Positions 19,398-28,185 of a stretch of DNA of 64,000 nt are shown here, piece by piece (position 1 is the stretch's first letter; each line of letters starts with the position of its first letter). The position numbers were made by a program, and so were the translations under genes. The stretch spans positions 1,456,001-1,520,000 of the forward strand of contig NZ_CP093302.1 in NCBI RefSeq assembly GCF_024362765.1. Reading direction: 5' to 3'. The stretch is from Alkalihalobacillus sp. LMS6 (GTDB taxonomy: Bacteria; Bacillota; Bacilli; Bacillales; Bacillaceae_D). Under the pieces are notes generated by a model. The model searched no databases and was not told where the DNA came from. It worked only from the letters and a program-made list of their open reading frames with translations.

Positions 19398-20585
19398 ATG
19401 CGTAATGGGTTTGTCAATCTTATAGGTGGTGTTGTAACAGCAGAATTATCAGGACCTTATCCCGAACAAATGCTAAATCGTTGTATTAAACAGGGGATTC
19501 ATATTTGGGATGTGACAGTATCGGAAGTGGGTAGTGTTCAATTTAAAATGCAGTTAAAACATGTTCATCGCATGCGGAAATTTCTCAGAAAAACCGATCT
19601 TACTTTATGTTTTAAAGAACGAGAAGGGCTGCCTTTTTTGGTTAAAAAAATGCGTGTGCGTGCAGGATTTGTCACTGGTATTGTCGCCTTTATAGTTGGG
19701 TTTATACTTCTTTCAAACATCGTTTGGGGGTACTCCATTGAAGGGGCTTCCCCTCAAGTAGAACAAAAGCTGGAAGAAGCCATTGAAGAATTAGGAGTGA
19801 AACGAGGGGAGTTCATTTTTCAGCTACCAAAGCCGAACGTTATTCAAGCGTACGTGACAGATCGAGTGGATGAAGCAACTTGGATTGGTGTGCGTCGAAA
19901 AGGGACGAACTATGAGTTTGAAGTCGTGGAACAAGTGCGCCAATTAGAGCCAGAAATTTTAAGTCCGAGACATCTTGTTGCCTCAAAAAAAGCTGTTATT
20001 CGATCCATGTTTGTAGAAGATGGTACAGCACTAAAACATACGAATGATGTAGTGGAAAAAGGGGACTTGCTTGTTTCAGGTTTTATTGGTGTTGAAGGGA
20101 ATGAACAAACAATTCCTGCAAAGGCATCAGTAAAAGGTGAAATATGGTATACTTCAACTGTAAGTATGCCTTTAACGCAAACGTATCGCTCATTAACAGG
20201 AGATCAAAAAAACAAATACCATTTAACGGTAGGAGATGTTTCGATTCCATTTTGGAATTTTACGGCACCAAAGTATGATGCACATCAAACGTTTAGAAGA
20301 GAAAGTGATTATTCTATTTTTGGGTATCGACTGCCACTTCAAATTACGGTTGATGAACAGCGCGAAACGCTACTATTTGAAAGAACTTATGAAAAAGCAG
20401 AAGCGATTGAAGTCTTGAAAAACCAAGCCAAATTTGATTTAAAACAGGACTTGCCTGATGATGCACAAATTATTGGCGAACAAGTTTTGCATGAAACAGT
20501 TGAAAGTGATAAAGTTTCATTAACGATTCATTACCAAGTTCTAGAAGAGATCACTCAAGAAAAACCAATTATTCAAGGAGACTGA
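19398..20585 (+). CDS. yqfD: Sporulation protein YqfD
   Basis: A 395-residue membrane protein of the YqfD family, linked to sporulation (mother-cell gene in B. subtilis), with an unknown molecular role. The N-terminal cytosolic 85 residues contain GCTxELSGPYPE-like family sequence, followed by one strong membrane helix (about 88-112) and a large extracytoplasmic region with conserved TWIGVRRKGTNYEFEVVE. It follows yqfC closely and precedes phoH by five bases, so sporulation and housekeeping genes are tightly packed. Confidence 0.93.
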   Translation: MRNGFVNLIGGVVTAELSGPYPEQMLNRCIKQGIHIWDVTVSEVGSVQFKMQLKHVHRMRKFLRKTDLTLCFKEREGLPFLVKKMRVRAGFVTGIVAFIVGFILLSNIVWGYSIEGASPQVEQKLEEAIEELGVKRGEFIFQLPKPNVIQAYVTDRVDEATWIGVRRKGTNYEFEVVEQVRQLEPEILSPRHLVASKKAVIRSMFVEDGTALKHTNDVVEKGDLLVSGFIGVEGNEQTIPAKASVKGEIWYTSTVSMPLTQTYRSLTGDQKNKYHLTVGDVSIPFWNFTAPKYDAHQTFRRESDYSIFGYRLPLQITVDEQRETLLFERTYEKAEAIEVLKNQAKFDLKQDLPDDAQIIGEQVLHETVESDKVSLTIHYQVLEEITQEKPIIQGD

Positions 20586-20590
20586 GGCGA

Positions 20591-21562
20591 TTGTCAGAAA
20601 CATCATTGATTCAACTAAACTTAAAAGATGCCCAATTAGCACAAGCACTATATGGACCGAATGATTTACATTTAAAAAGAATTGAAGAAGAATTATCCAT
20701 TGAGCTTGTTACTCGGGGTGAAGATATTCTCATTACAGGTGAGAAAAAACAAATTGAACGAGCAGCGGCAATTATTGAAACGCTTATTACAATTGTAGAA
20801 CAGTATACGAAGTTGTCAGAACAAGATGTGTTTTATGCGATCCAACTTGAAAAAGAAGGAAAGCTAGATGAATTAAATGACTTGTATGACGAGAATATTG
20901 CTACGACTGTAAAAGGAAAAGCCATCCGTGCAAAGACATTAGGCCAGCGACATTATGTTTCCATGATAAAAAAACATGATATGGTGTTTGGTGTAGGTCC
21001 TGCGGGAACAGGAAAAACGTATTTAGCCGTTGTTTCGGCGGTTTCAGCATTAAAGGATGGCAAAGTGAACCGGATTGTTTTAACTCGACCGGCTGTAGAA
21101 GCAGGAGAAAGTTTAGGGTTTTTACCAGGAGACCTTAAAGAAAAAGTTGACCCGTATTTACGACCGATTTATGATGCCCTCCACGATGTTTTAGGAGTCG
21201 AACATACGACTAGACTAATGGAAAGAGGAACGATCGAAGTTGCTCCTTTAGCTTATATGCGTGGTAGAACACTCGATGATTCATTTGTTATTCTCGATGA
21301 AGCGCAAAACACAACGGAAGAGCAAATTAAAATGTTTATTACTAGACTAGGATTCGGTTCAAAAATGGTTATTAATGGAGATATTACACAAATTGATTTA
21401 CCTAAAGGAAAAAGATCCGGATTACAAGTGGCGCTTCGCAAATTGAAATCAGTAAAGGGTATTGGATTTGTATACCTTCAAGCTTCTGATGTCGTTCGTC
21501 ATGTGCTTGTTCAGCGCATTCTTTATGCGTATGAAAAGGAAGAGCAAGCTGACGAAAAGTGA
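20591..21562 (+). CDS. phoH: PhoH-like ATPase
   Basis: PhoH is a cytoplasmic P-loop ATPase with predicted RNA helicase or RNase-linked function. The 323-residue protein has Walker A GPAGTGKT at about residue 136, Walker B FVILDEAQN and the following NTTEEQIKMFITRLGFGSKMVINGD box. The start is TTG 20591, with AAGGAG ten bases upstream. It is usually next to ybeY and pgpH in Firmicutes, as here, consistent with a role in rRNA processing. Confidence 0.95.
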   Translation: MSETSLIQLNLKDAQLAQALYGPNDLHLKRIEEELSIELVTRGEDILITGEKKQIERAAAIIETLITIVEQYTKLSEQDVFYAIQLEKEGKLDELNDLYDENIATTVKGKAIRAKTLGQRHYVSMIKKHDMVFGVGPAGTGKTYLAVVSAVSALKDGKVNRIVLTRPAVEAGESLGFLPGDLKEKVDPYLRPIYDALHDVLGVEHTTRLMERGTIEVAPLAYMRGRTLDDSFVILDEAQNTTEEQIKMFITRLGFGSKMVINGDITQIDLPKGKRSGLQVALRKLKSVKGIGFVYLQASDVVRHVLVQRILYAYEKEEQADEK

Positions 21563-21591
21563 GTGTGTAGAGCCTAGTGAGGTGACTATAT

Positions 21592-23733
21592 GTGGAAGAG
21601 GATAAGCCTAAAGTATCGGCCCCGAGAAAGTGGTGGCAAAAAATAAAACAACAGCCGTATATACGTACAGTCATTTTTACAATACTTGGCTTTATTATGT
21701 ACGGCTTAATGTTGGACAACATCATACCTGAGCAGTTAGAAGTAAACTTGTCTGAGCCTGCTGAACAAGATATTCGAGCCCCGATGACTGTTGAGAACCG
21801 AGTGGCAACAGAACAAAGGCGAACAGAGGCTGTAAGTTCTGTTGAAAGCCAGATGCGTCATAATCAACATTATGAAGAAGATCGCGTTCAGCAAGTGAAT
21901 GATATTTTTACGATAATTCGTCTCGTACGTGAACAGGAAGCTTCGGATGAAGAGGATGAAGCTGCATCAGTCTCTGATCAAATTGACGACATACGTGCCG
22001 ATTTGTCGGCTTCCACAAACGCAGATTTACCAGATGAAGCGCTGGAAGTTTTAATCACGGCGTCTGATTTTCAGTTTCAGTCTGCCCACGAAGCAGCGGT
22101 TAACACCGTGCATGAAATAATGAGCCAGCCGATAAAAGTTGGCGATTTACAAGAAGCGAAGCAAGAAGCTGAAGAGCAAATTCTAGAAGTCACAAGCCTC
22201 TCGCAAGAAGTTCGTGATTCCATTATTGACGTGGTTGATTTAGCGATTGTATTTAATGTGACGTATGATTCGGAAGCCACGCAACGGTTAAGGCAAGAAG
22301 CGGCTGATTCAGTTGATCCTGTTTTAATACGTGAAGGGGAGCTAATTGTTAAAGAAGGCGACTTAGTTACATATGAAATGTATGAACAACTTCGTTTAGT
22401 CGGTTTACTTGACGAAGCCACAATTATTTTCCCGTACATTGGACTTGCTTTGTTTGTTGTGCTTTTAGTCGGTATGTTGACGTTTTTCTTAAATGATTCA
22501 AATACGTCTGTTGCAACAAACAATTCGCATTTACTAATGTTTTCAATTGTGTTTACCGTTATTTTGGTGCTAATGAAACTGTATAGTTATCTTGAAACCG
22601 TTATATCGGTTCCGGGAATTGGCTATGCCGTTCCAGCCGCAGCAGGAGCGATGCTGTTAACGCTTTTGCTTCATCCAAAAATAGCGATTGTGACCAGCTT
22701 TTTATTTGCGATCATAGGTAGTGTCTTCTATAATCATGATTCATCAAGTACATTTGCTTTCGTTTACGGCTTCTATATTTTAGTGGGATCGCTGACAGGG
22801 ATTTATTTCTTAAATCAATCAAATAAAGCAACGCGCATCTTAAAAGCCGGTTTTTTTGTTTTATGTGCAAACAGTTTGACTGTTGTCGCTTTGCTTTTGA
22901 TGAAAAGTATTTACTTAAACTGGGTTGAATTAGGCTTTTACTTTTTAGCTGCATTTTTAGCTGCATTTGTTGCATCTGTTTTAACAATTGGGTTATTACC
23001 GTTTATTGAAACGGGTTTTGGCGTATTGTCAACGGCTCGTTTAATTGAATTGTCTAATCCAAATCATCCGTTATTGCGAAAAATTTTAACAGAAGCACCA
23101 GGAACCTATCACCATAGCGTAATTGTAGGAAATCTAGCAGAAGCAGCGTGCGAAACATTAGGTGAAAACGGATTGCTTGCAAGGGTTGGCGCCTATTATC
23201 ATGATCTTGGAAAAACGCGAAGACCGCGATTTTTTATTGAAAATCAATTAAAAGGCGATAACCCTCATGATAAAATTTCACCTCAGTTAAGCAAAACCAT
23301 TATTATCTCTCACCCTTATGATGGTGCAAATTTGTTAAAACAACATAAAATGCCACGAGAAATTGTTGATATTGCTGAGCAACATCATGGTACAAGCTTG
23401 TTGAAGTTTTTCTATTACAAAGCAAAGCAAGACGATGATAAGCAGCATATTCCGGAAATACAGTTCCGATACCCAGGGCCAAAACCGCAAACGAAGGTGA
23501 CGTCGATTATTTCCATTGCAGATAGTGTCGAAGCGGCAGTTCGTTCAATGCAAAAGCCGACACCGGATAAAGTGGAGCAATTAGTTGATAAGATTATTAA
23601 AGATAAGTTAGAGGATGGGCAATTTGACGAGTCAGATTTAACGTTAAAAGAGTTAAATCAGATTAAATTATCCATGTGCGAGACATTAAATGGCACATTT
23701 CATCAGCGTATTGAATATCCTGATGATGACTAA
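21592..23733 (+). CDS. pgpH: Cyclic di-AMP phosphodiesterase PgpH (7TMR-HD family)
   Basis: PgpH hydrolyses c-di-AMP to pApA, linking the pool to potassium and wall homeostasis. The 713-residue protein has an N-terminal membrane helix (about 23-45), a large extracellular 7TMR-HDED region, seven membrane helices (about 280-485) and a cytosolic HD domain with HHSVIVGN, the catalytic YYHDLGKTRRP and EQHHGTS. The start is GTG 21592 with GAGGTG seven bases upstream; an overlapping ATG at 21590 is out of frame. It was formerly named yqfF. Confidence 0.95.
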   Translation: MEEDKPKVSAPRKWWQKIKQQPYIRTVIFTILGFIMYGLMLDNIIPEQLEVNLSEPAEQDIRAPMTVENRVATEQRRTEAVSSVESQMRHNQHYEEDRVQQVNDIFTIIRLVREQEASDEEDEAASVSDQIDDIRADLSASTNADLPDEALEVLITASDFQFQSAHEAAVNTVHEIMSQPIKVGDLQEAKQEAEEQILEVTSLSQEVRDSIIDVVDLAIVFNVTYDSEATQRLRQEAADSVDPVLIREGELIVKEGDLVTYEMYEQLRLVGLLDEATIIFPYIGLALFVVLLVGMLTFFLNDSNTSVATNNSHLLMFSIVFTVILVLMKLYSYLETVISVPGIGYAVPAAAGAMLLTLLLHPKIAIVTSFLFAIIGSVFYNHDSSSTFAFVYGFYILVGSLTGIYFLNQSNKATRILKAGFFVLCANSLTVVALLLMKSIYLNWVELGFYFLAAFLAAFVASVLTIGLLPFIETGFGVLSTARLIELSNPNHPLLRKILTEAPGTYHHSVIVGNLAEAACETLGENGLLARVGAYYHDLGKTRRPRFFIENQLKGDNPHDKISPQLSKTIIISHPYDGANLLKQHKMPREIVDIAEQHHGTSLLKFFYYKAKQDDDKQHIPEIQFRYPGPKPQTKVTSIISIADSVEAAVRSMQKPTPDKVEQLVDKIIKDKLEDGQFDESDLTLKELNQIKLSMCETLNGTFHQRIEYPDDD

Positions 23734-23747
23734 AAAGGAGTAAAGTG

Positions 23748-24218
23748 ATGATTGAGATTGACATAGTCGATGAAACAGAAACATTAACAGAAGAGCAAAC
23801 AAAGCTTGTTCACGAAATTCTTTTGGCTGCCGGGGACACCGAACATGTCCAAGCAGATTCAGAACTCTCCGTTACGTTCGTAACGGAAGCGGCGATTCAT
23901 GAATTGAATATGGAACATCGTGGCATTGACCGTTCGACAGATGTATTGTCATTTGCGTTAAACGATGGCGAACAAGAGTATGAACAAATGGAAGGTATGC
24001 CGAATTTGTTAGGAGATATTATCGTTTCGATCTCCCATATTCAGCGCCAAGCCGAAGAATATAACCATTCATTTGAACGTGAGCTCGCATTTTTAGTTGT
24101 ACATGGCTTTTTGCATCTGCTCGGCTATGATCATCAATCGTCAGATGAAGAAAGGGAAATGTTTACTAAACAAGAGGAGATTTTAGAATCCTATGGCATT
24201 GGAAGATCGAAACCGTAG
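23748..24218 (+). CDS. ybeY: Endoribonuclease YbeY
   Basis: YbeY is a metal-dependent single-strand endoribonuclease for 16S rRNA 3' maturation and 70S quality control. The 156-residue protein has the zinc motif HGFLHLLGYDH near residue 117 and the family segment NMEHRGIDRSTDVLSF. ATG 23748 follows AAGGAG; the in-frame GTG at 23745 is too close. Its 3' end overlaps dgkA by 26 bases, so the two are translationally linked. Confidence 0.95.
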   Translation: MIEIDIVDETETLTEEQTKLVHEILLAAGDTEHVQADSELSVTFVTEAAIHELNMEHRGIDRSTDVLSFALNDGEQEYEQMEGMPNLLGDIIVSISHIQRQAEEYNHSFERELAFLVVHGFLHLLGYDHQSSDEEREMFTKQEEILESYGIGRSKP

Positions 24219-24582
24219 AGGGGTCAAACGTTTAATTCGTTCATTCAACTTTGCAATTTCGGGTCTTGGGTATGTAATAAAAAATGAACAAAACATGCAG
24301 ATTCACTTAATAAGCACAATAGTCATTTGCGGACTTGCTTGGTTTTTTTCCGTGACTGCCATGGAGTGGGTGGTATTATTACTGGTCATGGGAGGCGTAT
24401 TAACTGCGGAAACGTTAAATACGGCGATTGAACGAACGGTAGATCTAGTGACAGAAGAGTACCATCCTTTTGCAAAACGAGCGAAAGATATTGGTGCAGC
24501 AAGTGTTTTTATCTTTTGTGTGATAGCGGTTATAATAGGGTTAATTATCTTTGTACCCTATTTACTATCAATGTTTCGTTAA
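24193..24582 (+). CDS. dgkA: Undecaprenol/diacylglycerol kinase family protein
   Basis: A 129-residue integral membrane kinase. In Gram-positives this family phosphorylates undecaprenol for wall precursor recycling. There are three membrane helices (about 35-53, 56-75, 99-125) and the catalytic block AETLNTAIERTVDLVTEEYHPFAKRAKDIGAA split as ETLNTAIE and KDIGAA. The start overlaps the ybeY end; GAGGAGA lies rather far (12 bases) upstream, so coupling to ybeY translation may matter. cdd follows 12 bases later. Confidence 0.93.
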   Translation: MALEDRNRRGVKRLIRSFNFAISGLGYVIKNEQNMQIHLISTIVICGLAWFFSVTAMEWVVLLLVMGGVLTAETLNTAIERTVDLVTEEYHPFAKRAKDIGAASVFIFCVIAVIIGLIIFVPYLLSMFR

Positions 24583-24594
24583 GGAGGAGTTTAA

Positions 24595-25008
24595 ATGGAA
24601 AAAGCAGCACTTATTGAACAAGCAGTTGAAGCAAGAGAACAAGCATATGTTCCTTACTCCTCATTTAAAGTAGGAGCAGCCTTATTATTAGCCGATGGCA
24701 CAGTCGTAAAAGGCGCAAATATTGAAAATGCAGCCTATAGTTTAGCGAATTGTGCAGAAAGAACGGCGCTATTTAAAGCATATGAGCCAGGTCATGCTCC
24801 ATTTCAAGCATTAGCAGTTGCGGCAGATACACCGAATCCTGTATCGCCGTGCGGTGCATGTAGACAAGTATTGGCTGAATTATGTGAACCAACAATGCCT
24901 GTATATTTAAGTAATCTTAATGGGGATTGGCAAGAAACAACAATTGAAGCATTATTACCAGGTTTTTTTAAAGCGGAGGATATGAATGAATCAAAAAGAA
25001 ACATTTAA
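24595..25008 (+). CDS. cdd: Cytidine deaminase
   Basis: Cdd deaminates cytidine and deoxycytidine in pyrimidine salvage. The 137-residue small tetrameric form has the zinc ligands and catalytic Glu in NCAERTALF and [13 protein letters not shown] 24595 follows AAGGAGGAG. The last 23 bases overlap the start of era, the same arrangement as in B. subtilis (dgkA-cdd-era). Confidence 0.97.
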   Translation: MEKAALIEQAVEAREQAYVPYSSFKVGAALLLADGTVVKGANIENAAYSLANCAERTALFKAYEPGHAPFQALAVAADTPNPVSPCGACRQVLAELCEPTMPVYLSNLNGDWQETTIEALLPGFFKAEDMNESKRNI

Positions 25009-25894
25009 ATCAGGTTTTGTCTCTATTATCGGCAGACCGAACGTTGGGAAATCGACGTTGTTAAACAGAGTCATTGGACAAAAAATTGCCATTATGTCGG
25101 ACAAGCCTCAAACAACAAGAAATAAAGTTCAAGGTGTTCTTACAACAAATGACGCACAAGTCGTCTTTATCGATACACCAGGCATTCACAAGCCGAAACA
25201 TCGCCTTGGCGATTTTATGATGAAAGTTGCCACAAACACATTACGAGAAGTAGATTTAATCTTATATGTTATTGATGCTGATGCTAAGTTTGGACCTGGA
25301 GAACAATATATTATTGATCGCTTAAAAGATACAAAAACACCTGTCTTTTTGATCGTTAATAAAATTGATAAAGTAACGAAAGACGCTCTTCTCGAAATTA
25401 TTGATGCCTATCGTGATCGTTATGACTTTGAAGAAGTTGTGCCGGTTTCTGCATTAGAAGGTGACAATGTAGGGACAATGATGAATCAAATTATGGGTCA
25501 TCTTGAAGAGGGGCCGCAATATTACCCGAGCGATCAAGTAACCGATCATCCAGAACGCTTTATTGTTGCGGAGCTTATTCGGGAAAAAGCATTACACGTA
25601 ACGAAGGAAGAAATCCCGCATTCCCTGGCGGTCGTCATTGAACAAATGAAGAGAAGAGACAATGGGAAAGTTTACGTTGGCGCAACCATTATTGTGGAGC
25701 GGTCTTCACAAAAAGGGATCATTATTGGCAAACATGGCTCAATGTTGAAAGATATTGGCCAAAAAGCAAGGGTGGATATCGAGGCGTTACTCGGCTCAGG
25801 CGTCTTTTTAGAGCTATGGGTTAAAGTTCAAAAAGACTGGCGCAATCGTCCCTCGCAGCTTCGAGATTACGGATTTAACGAAGACGAATATTAG
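24986..25894 (+). CDS. era: GTPase Era
   Basis: Era is an essential GTPase that binds the 3' end of 16S rRNA and helps 30S assembly. The 302-residue protein has G1 GRPNVGKST, the TTRNKVQG switch, [16 protein letters not shown] and a C-terminal KH domain ([17 protein letters not shown]). ATG 24986 lies inside the end of cdd and follows CGGAGG. A terminator after the stop ends the yqfC-era cluster. Confidence 0.97.
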   Translation: MNQKETFKSGFVSIIGRPNVGKSTLLNRVIGQKIAIMSDKPQTTRNKVQGVLTTNDAQVVFIDTPGIHKPKHRLGDFMMKVATNTLREVDLILYVIDADAKFGPGEQYIIDRLKDTKTPVFLIVNKIDKVTKDALLEIIDAYRDRYDFEEVVPVSALEGDNVGTMMNQIMGHLEEGPQYYPSDQVTDHPERFIVAELIREKALHVTKEEIPHSLAVVIEQMKRRDNGKVYVGATIIVERSSQKGIIIGKHGSMLKDIGQKARVDIEALLGSGVFLELWVKVQKDWRNRPSQLRDYGFNEDEY

Positions 25895-25905
25895 AATATT
25901 AAATG

Positions 25906-25945
25906 GAAACAATGGTTCAAACTGGGTGTTGGACCATTGTTTTTT
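25906..25945 (+). terminator. Terminator after era
   Basis: The stem AAACAATGGT / ACCATTGTTT is followed by more T. Confidence 0.85.
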
Positions 25946-26012
25946 GTTATACAAAAAGATATGATAATGACAGATGAGAATCGTAAAAAAATAAAAAGTC
26001 AAGCTCTGCTAA

Positions 26013-26042
26013 TTAACAATATTTCCATCGGATGAGTATAGT
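26013..26042 (+). promoter_or_regulatory. Promoter of yqzL-recO
   Basis: TTAACA (26013-26018), 18 bases, TATAGT (26037-26042). Confidence 0.6.
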
Positions 26043-26093
26043 AAGTTTAGGTCATCATACTTCATAAGAACGATTGAGAGGAGTTGTAAAACA

Positions 26094-26237
26094 GTGCTTG
26101 TTCTATCTTGGAAAGTTTTTTCACAGACGGGAAACATTGAAACTTATTTACTCCACAAGGAATTGGAGAGAGATAATGACATGGACGAGGGAGAAGTAGT
26201 ACCCTCAGATGACCAGGTGGACCCTACTCTTTCTTAA
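26094..26237 (+). CDS. yqzL: YqzL family small protein
   Basis: A 47-residue protein beginning MLVLSWKVFSQTGNIETYLL, which closely matches the short YqzL family found just upstream of recO in Bacillus. The start is GTG 26094, with GAGGAG ten bases upstream, and the stop is TAA at 26235. The conserved N-terminal half (WKVFSQTGNI, LLHKELER) and the acidic, variable tail are typical. Function unknown. It is the first gene of the recO transcript, 28 bases before recO. Confidence 0.88.
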   Translation: MLVLSWKVFSQTGNIETYLLHKELERDNDMDEGEVVPSDDQVDPTLS

Positions 26238-26265
26238 TAGCAGAGACTTGCTGTAAGGATTTAAT

Positions 26266-27045
26266 ATGCTAATAAAAGAAGAAGGAATTATTTTAAAAAC
26301 AATTGATTATGGTGAATCGAACAAAATTGCAACTGTACTTACGAAAGATCATGGCAAAATAACACTTATGGCTAAAGGGGCGAAAAAGCCAAATAGTCGT
26401 TATGCTGCCGTTATGCAACCATTTGTTCATGGTTCATTTGTCTATTTTAAAGGCAATGGGTTACCGACCATTAGTCAAGGTGAGATTATAAAATCGTTTA
26501 AGCATGTGCATTTTGATCTATTTAAAGCTTCCTATGCTGCTTATATAACAGAGTTAATCGATAAATTAACGGAAGAACGCAAACCTTATTTATTTTTATT
26601 TGATTGGCTCTATCTCTCAATCGAACAGGTTGACAAAGGGCAAGATCCAGAAATCATTGCGAGAATTATTGATTTAAAAATGCTCTCAATAGCAGGTGCA
26701 AAGCCAAATATAGACGGCTGTGCAAGTTGTCGATCAGTTGAAAGAGACCCAGTCGTATTTTCTTTAACATTTGCTGGTTTCTTATGTGGAGTTTGCGCTC
26801 CTCGTGATGAACGTGCGTTTCCCCTTACGTTGTCAATGGTAAAATTGATTCGAACCCTTTATTATGTGGACTTAAATAAAGTAGGGGCGATTTCAATTAA
26901 GCGAGAAACAAAAGCGCGTTTAGCTCAAATCATTTCTTCCTACTACCAAGAATATGTCGGCGTCACATTAAAGTCGCAGCGGTTTATTGATCAATTAAAG
27001 AAAGTAGATCCCGATCATTTTAAGGTTGACGATGCGAAGGAATAA
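26266..27045 (+). CDS. recO: DNA repair protein RecO
   Basis: RecO loads RecA on SSB-coated single-stranded DNA together with RecR. The 259-residue protein has an N-terminal OB-fold (ILKTIDYGESNKIATVLTKDHG) and a C-terminal helical domain with a four-cysteine zinc site (CASC and CGVC). ATG 26266 follows TAAGGA. The sigma-A promoter for the glyQS transcript lies at its 3' end. Confidence 0.95.
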   Translation: MLIKEEGIILKTIDYGESNKIATVLTKDHGKITLMAKGAKKPNSRYAAVMQPFVHGSFVYFKGNGLPTISQGEIIKSFKHVHFDLFKASYAAYITELIDKLTEERKPYLFLFDWLYLSIEQVDKGQDPEIIARIIDLKMLSIAGAKPNIDGCASCRSVERDPVVFSLTFAGFLCGVCAPRDERAFPLTLSMVKLIRTLYYVDLNKVGAISIKRETKARLAQIISSYYQEYVGVTLKSQRFIDQLKKVDPDHFKVDDAKE

Positions 27046-27054
27046 AGGTAAAAT
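27026..27054 (+). promoter_or_regulatory. Sigma-A promoter of the glyQS T-box transcript
   Basis: TTGACG (27026-27031), 17 bases, TAAAAT (27049-27054), overlapping the end of recO. Confidence 0.8.
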
Positions 27055-27060
27055 AATGGA

Positions 27061-27278
27061 ACATGACTAAAATGCAGTGATAAGAGAAAAAGTATGTTCA
27101 GTTATTGGTTTCTAGCGACTTCAGAATGGTGTGAGCTGAAGAACCAAGAACGTGCAAGGCACTCTTTAGCATAAGACCGTATAAAGTGATTAAACACGAT
27201 TGTGTTTAATAAGTAGGGTGGAACCGCGGGTAACTCTCGTCCCTATGCCGTAATGGCATGTGGATTGAGGGTTTTTTG
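27061..27278 (+). promoter_or_regulatory. Glycine T-box riboswitch (leader of glyQS)
   Basis: A tRNA-sensing leader. The T-box consensus AGGGTGGAACCGCGGG is at 27215-27230 and is followed by a terminator hairpin (27235-27271) and six T. In the long stem I the codon GGC at 27158-27160 (context GCAAGGCAC) is at the expected specifier place, so uncharged tRNA-Gly(GCC) should stabilise the antiterminator and allow transcription of glyQS. Confidence 0.92.
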
Positions 27279-27303
27279 TTTTTTGAAAAATAGGAGGTAT
27301 AGT

Positions 27304-28185
27304 ATGAATATTCAAAATATGATCTTAACATTGCAATCATATTGGGCGAAGCAAAATTGTATTATTATGAACGCTTACGACACGGAAAAAGGTGCTGGAA
27401 CGATGAGTCCGCATACGTTATTAAGAACCATTGGACCTGAGCCATGGAACGTTGCTTATGTAGAGCCATCGAGACGACCAGCTGATGGACGCTATGGAGA
27501 AAACCCGAACCGTCTATATCAACACCATCAGTTCCAAGTCATTATGAAACCATCGCCGAATAACATTCAAGAATTATATCTCGAAAGTCTAAAAGCGCTT
27601 GGAATTAACCCGCTTGAACATGATATTCGTTTTGTAGAAGATAATTGGGAAAATCCGACACTAGGATGTGCTGGACTTGGATGGGAAGTTTGGCTAGACG
27701 GAATGGAAATTACACAATTTACGTACTTCCAGCAAGTTGGCGGAATGGAAGCTTCTCCCGTGTCTGCAGAAATCACGTATGGAATCGAACGTTTAGCTAC
27801 GTATATTCAGGAAAAAGAAAACGTGTTTGATCTTGAATGGGTAGAAGGCTTCACATATGGTGATATTTTCTTACAACCAGAATTCGAACACTCCACATAC
27901 ACGTTTGAAGTGTCAGATAGTGAGATGTTATTTAACTTGTTCAATACGTATGAGAAAGAAGCAACGAGAGCTTTAGACCGTAACTTAGTGTTTCCTTCGT
28001 ATGATTATATTTTGAAGTGTTCCCACGTGTTTAATTTATTAGATGCTCGTGGTGCGATTTCTGTAACGGAACGAACGGGTTATATTGGACGCGTGCGTAC
28101 GCTAGCGAGAAAAGCTGCAAAACAGTATTACGAAGAACGTGAAAAACTTGGATTTCCAATGTTGAAGAAAAAGGAGGCAAACTAA
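27304..28185 (+). CDS. glyQ: Glycyl-tRNA synthetase alpha subunit
   Basis: GlyQ is the catalytic subunit of the heterotetrameric bacterial GlyRS. The 293-residue protein begins [17 protein letters not shown] and contains [12 protein letters not shown], the [16 protein letters not shown] motif 2 region and [19 protein letters not shown]. The open frame runs back to an ATG in the T-box terminator (27253), but ATG 27304 with AGGAGGTATAGT is the family start. Its stop overlaps the glyS start by one base (TAATG). Confidence 0.97.
   Translation: MNIQNMILTLQSYWAKQNCIIMNAYDTEKGAGTMSPHTLLRTIGPEPWNVAYVEPSRRPADGRYGENPNRLYQHHQFQVIMKPSPNNIQELYLESLKALGINPLEHDIRFVEDNWENPTLGCAGLGWEVWLDGMEITQFTYFQQVGGMEASPVSAEITYGIERLATYIQEKENVFDLEWVEGFTYGDIFLQPEFEHSTYTFEVSDSEMLFNLFNTYEKEATRALDRNLVFPSYDYILKCSHVFNLLDARGAISVTERTGYIGRVRTLARKAAKQYYEEREKLGFPMLKKKEAN

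Noticed and set aside
27253-27303. N-terminal extension of glyQ from ATG 27253
   Set aside because: It lies within the T-box terminator hairpin; the family start and the AGGAGG site are at 27304.
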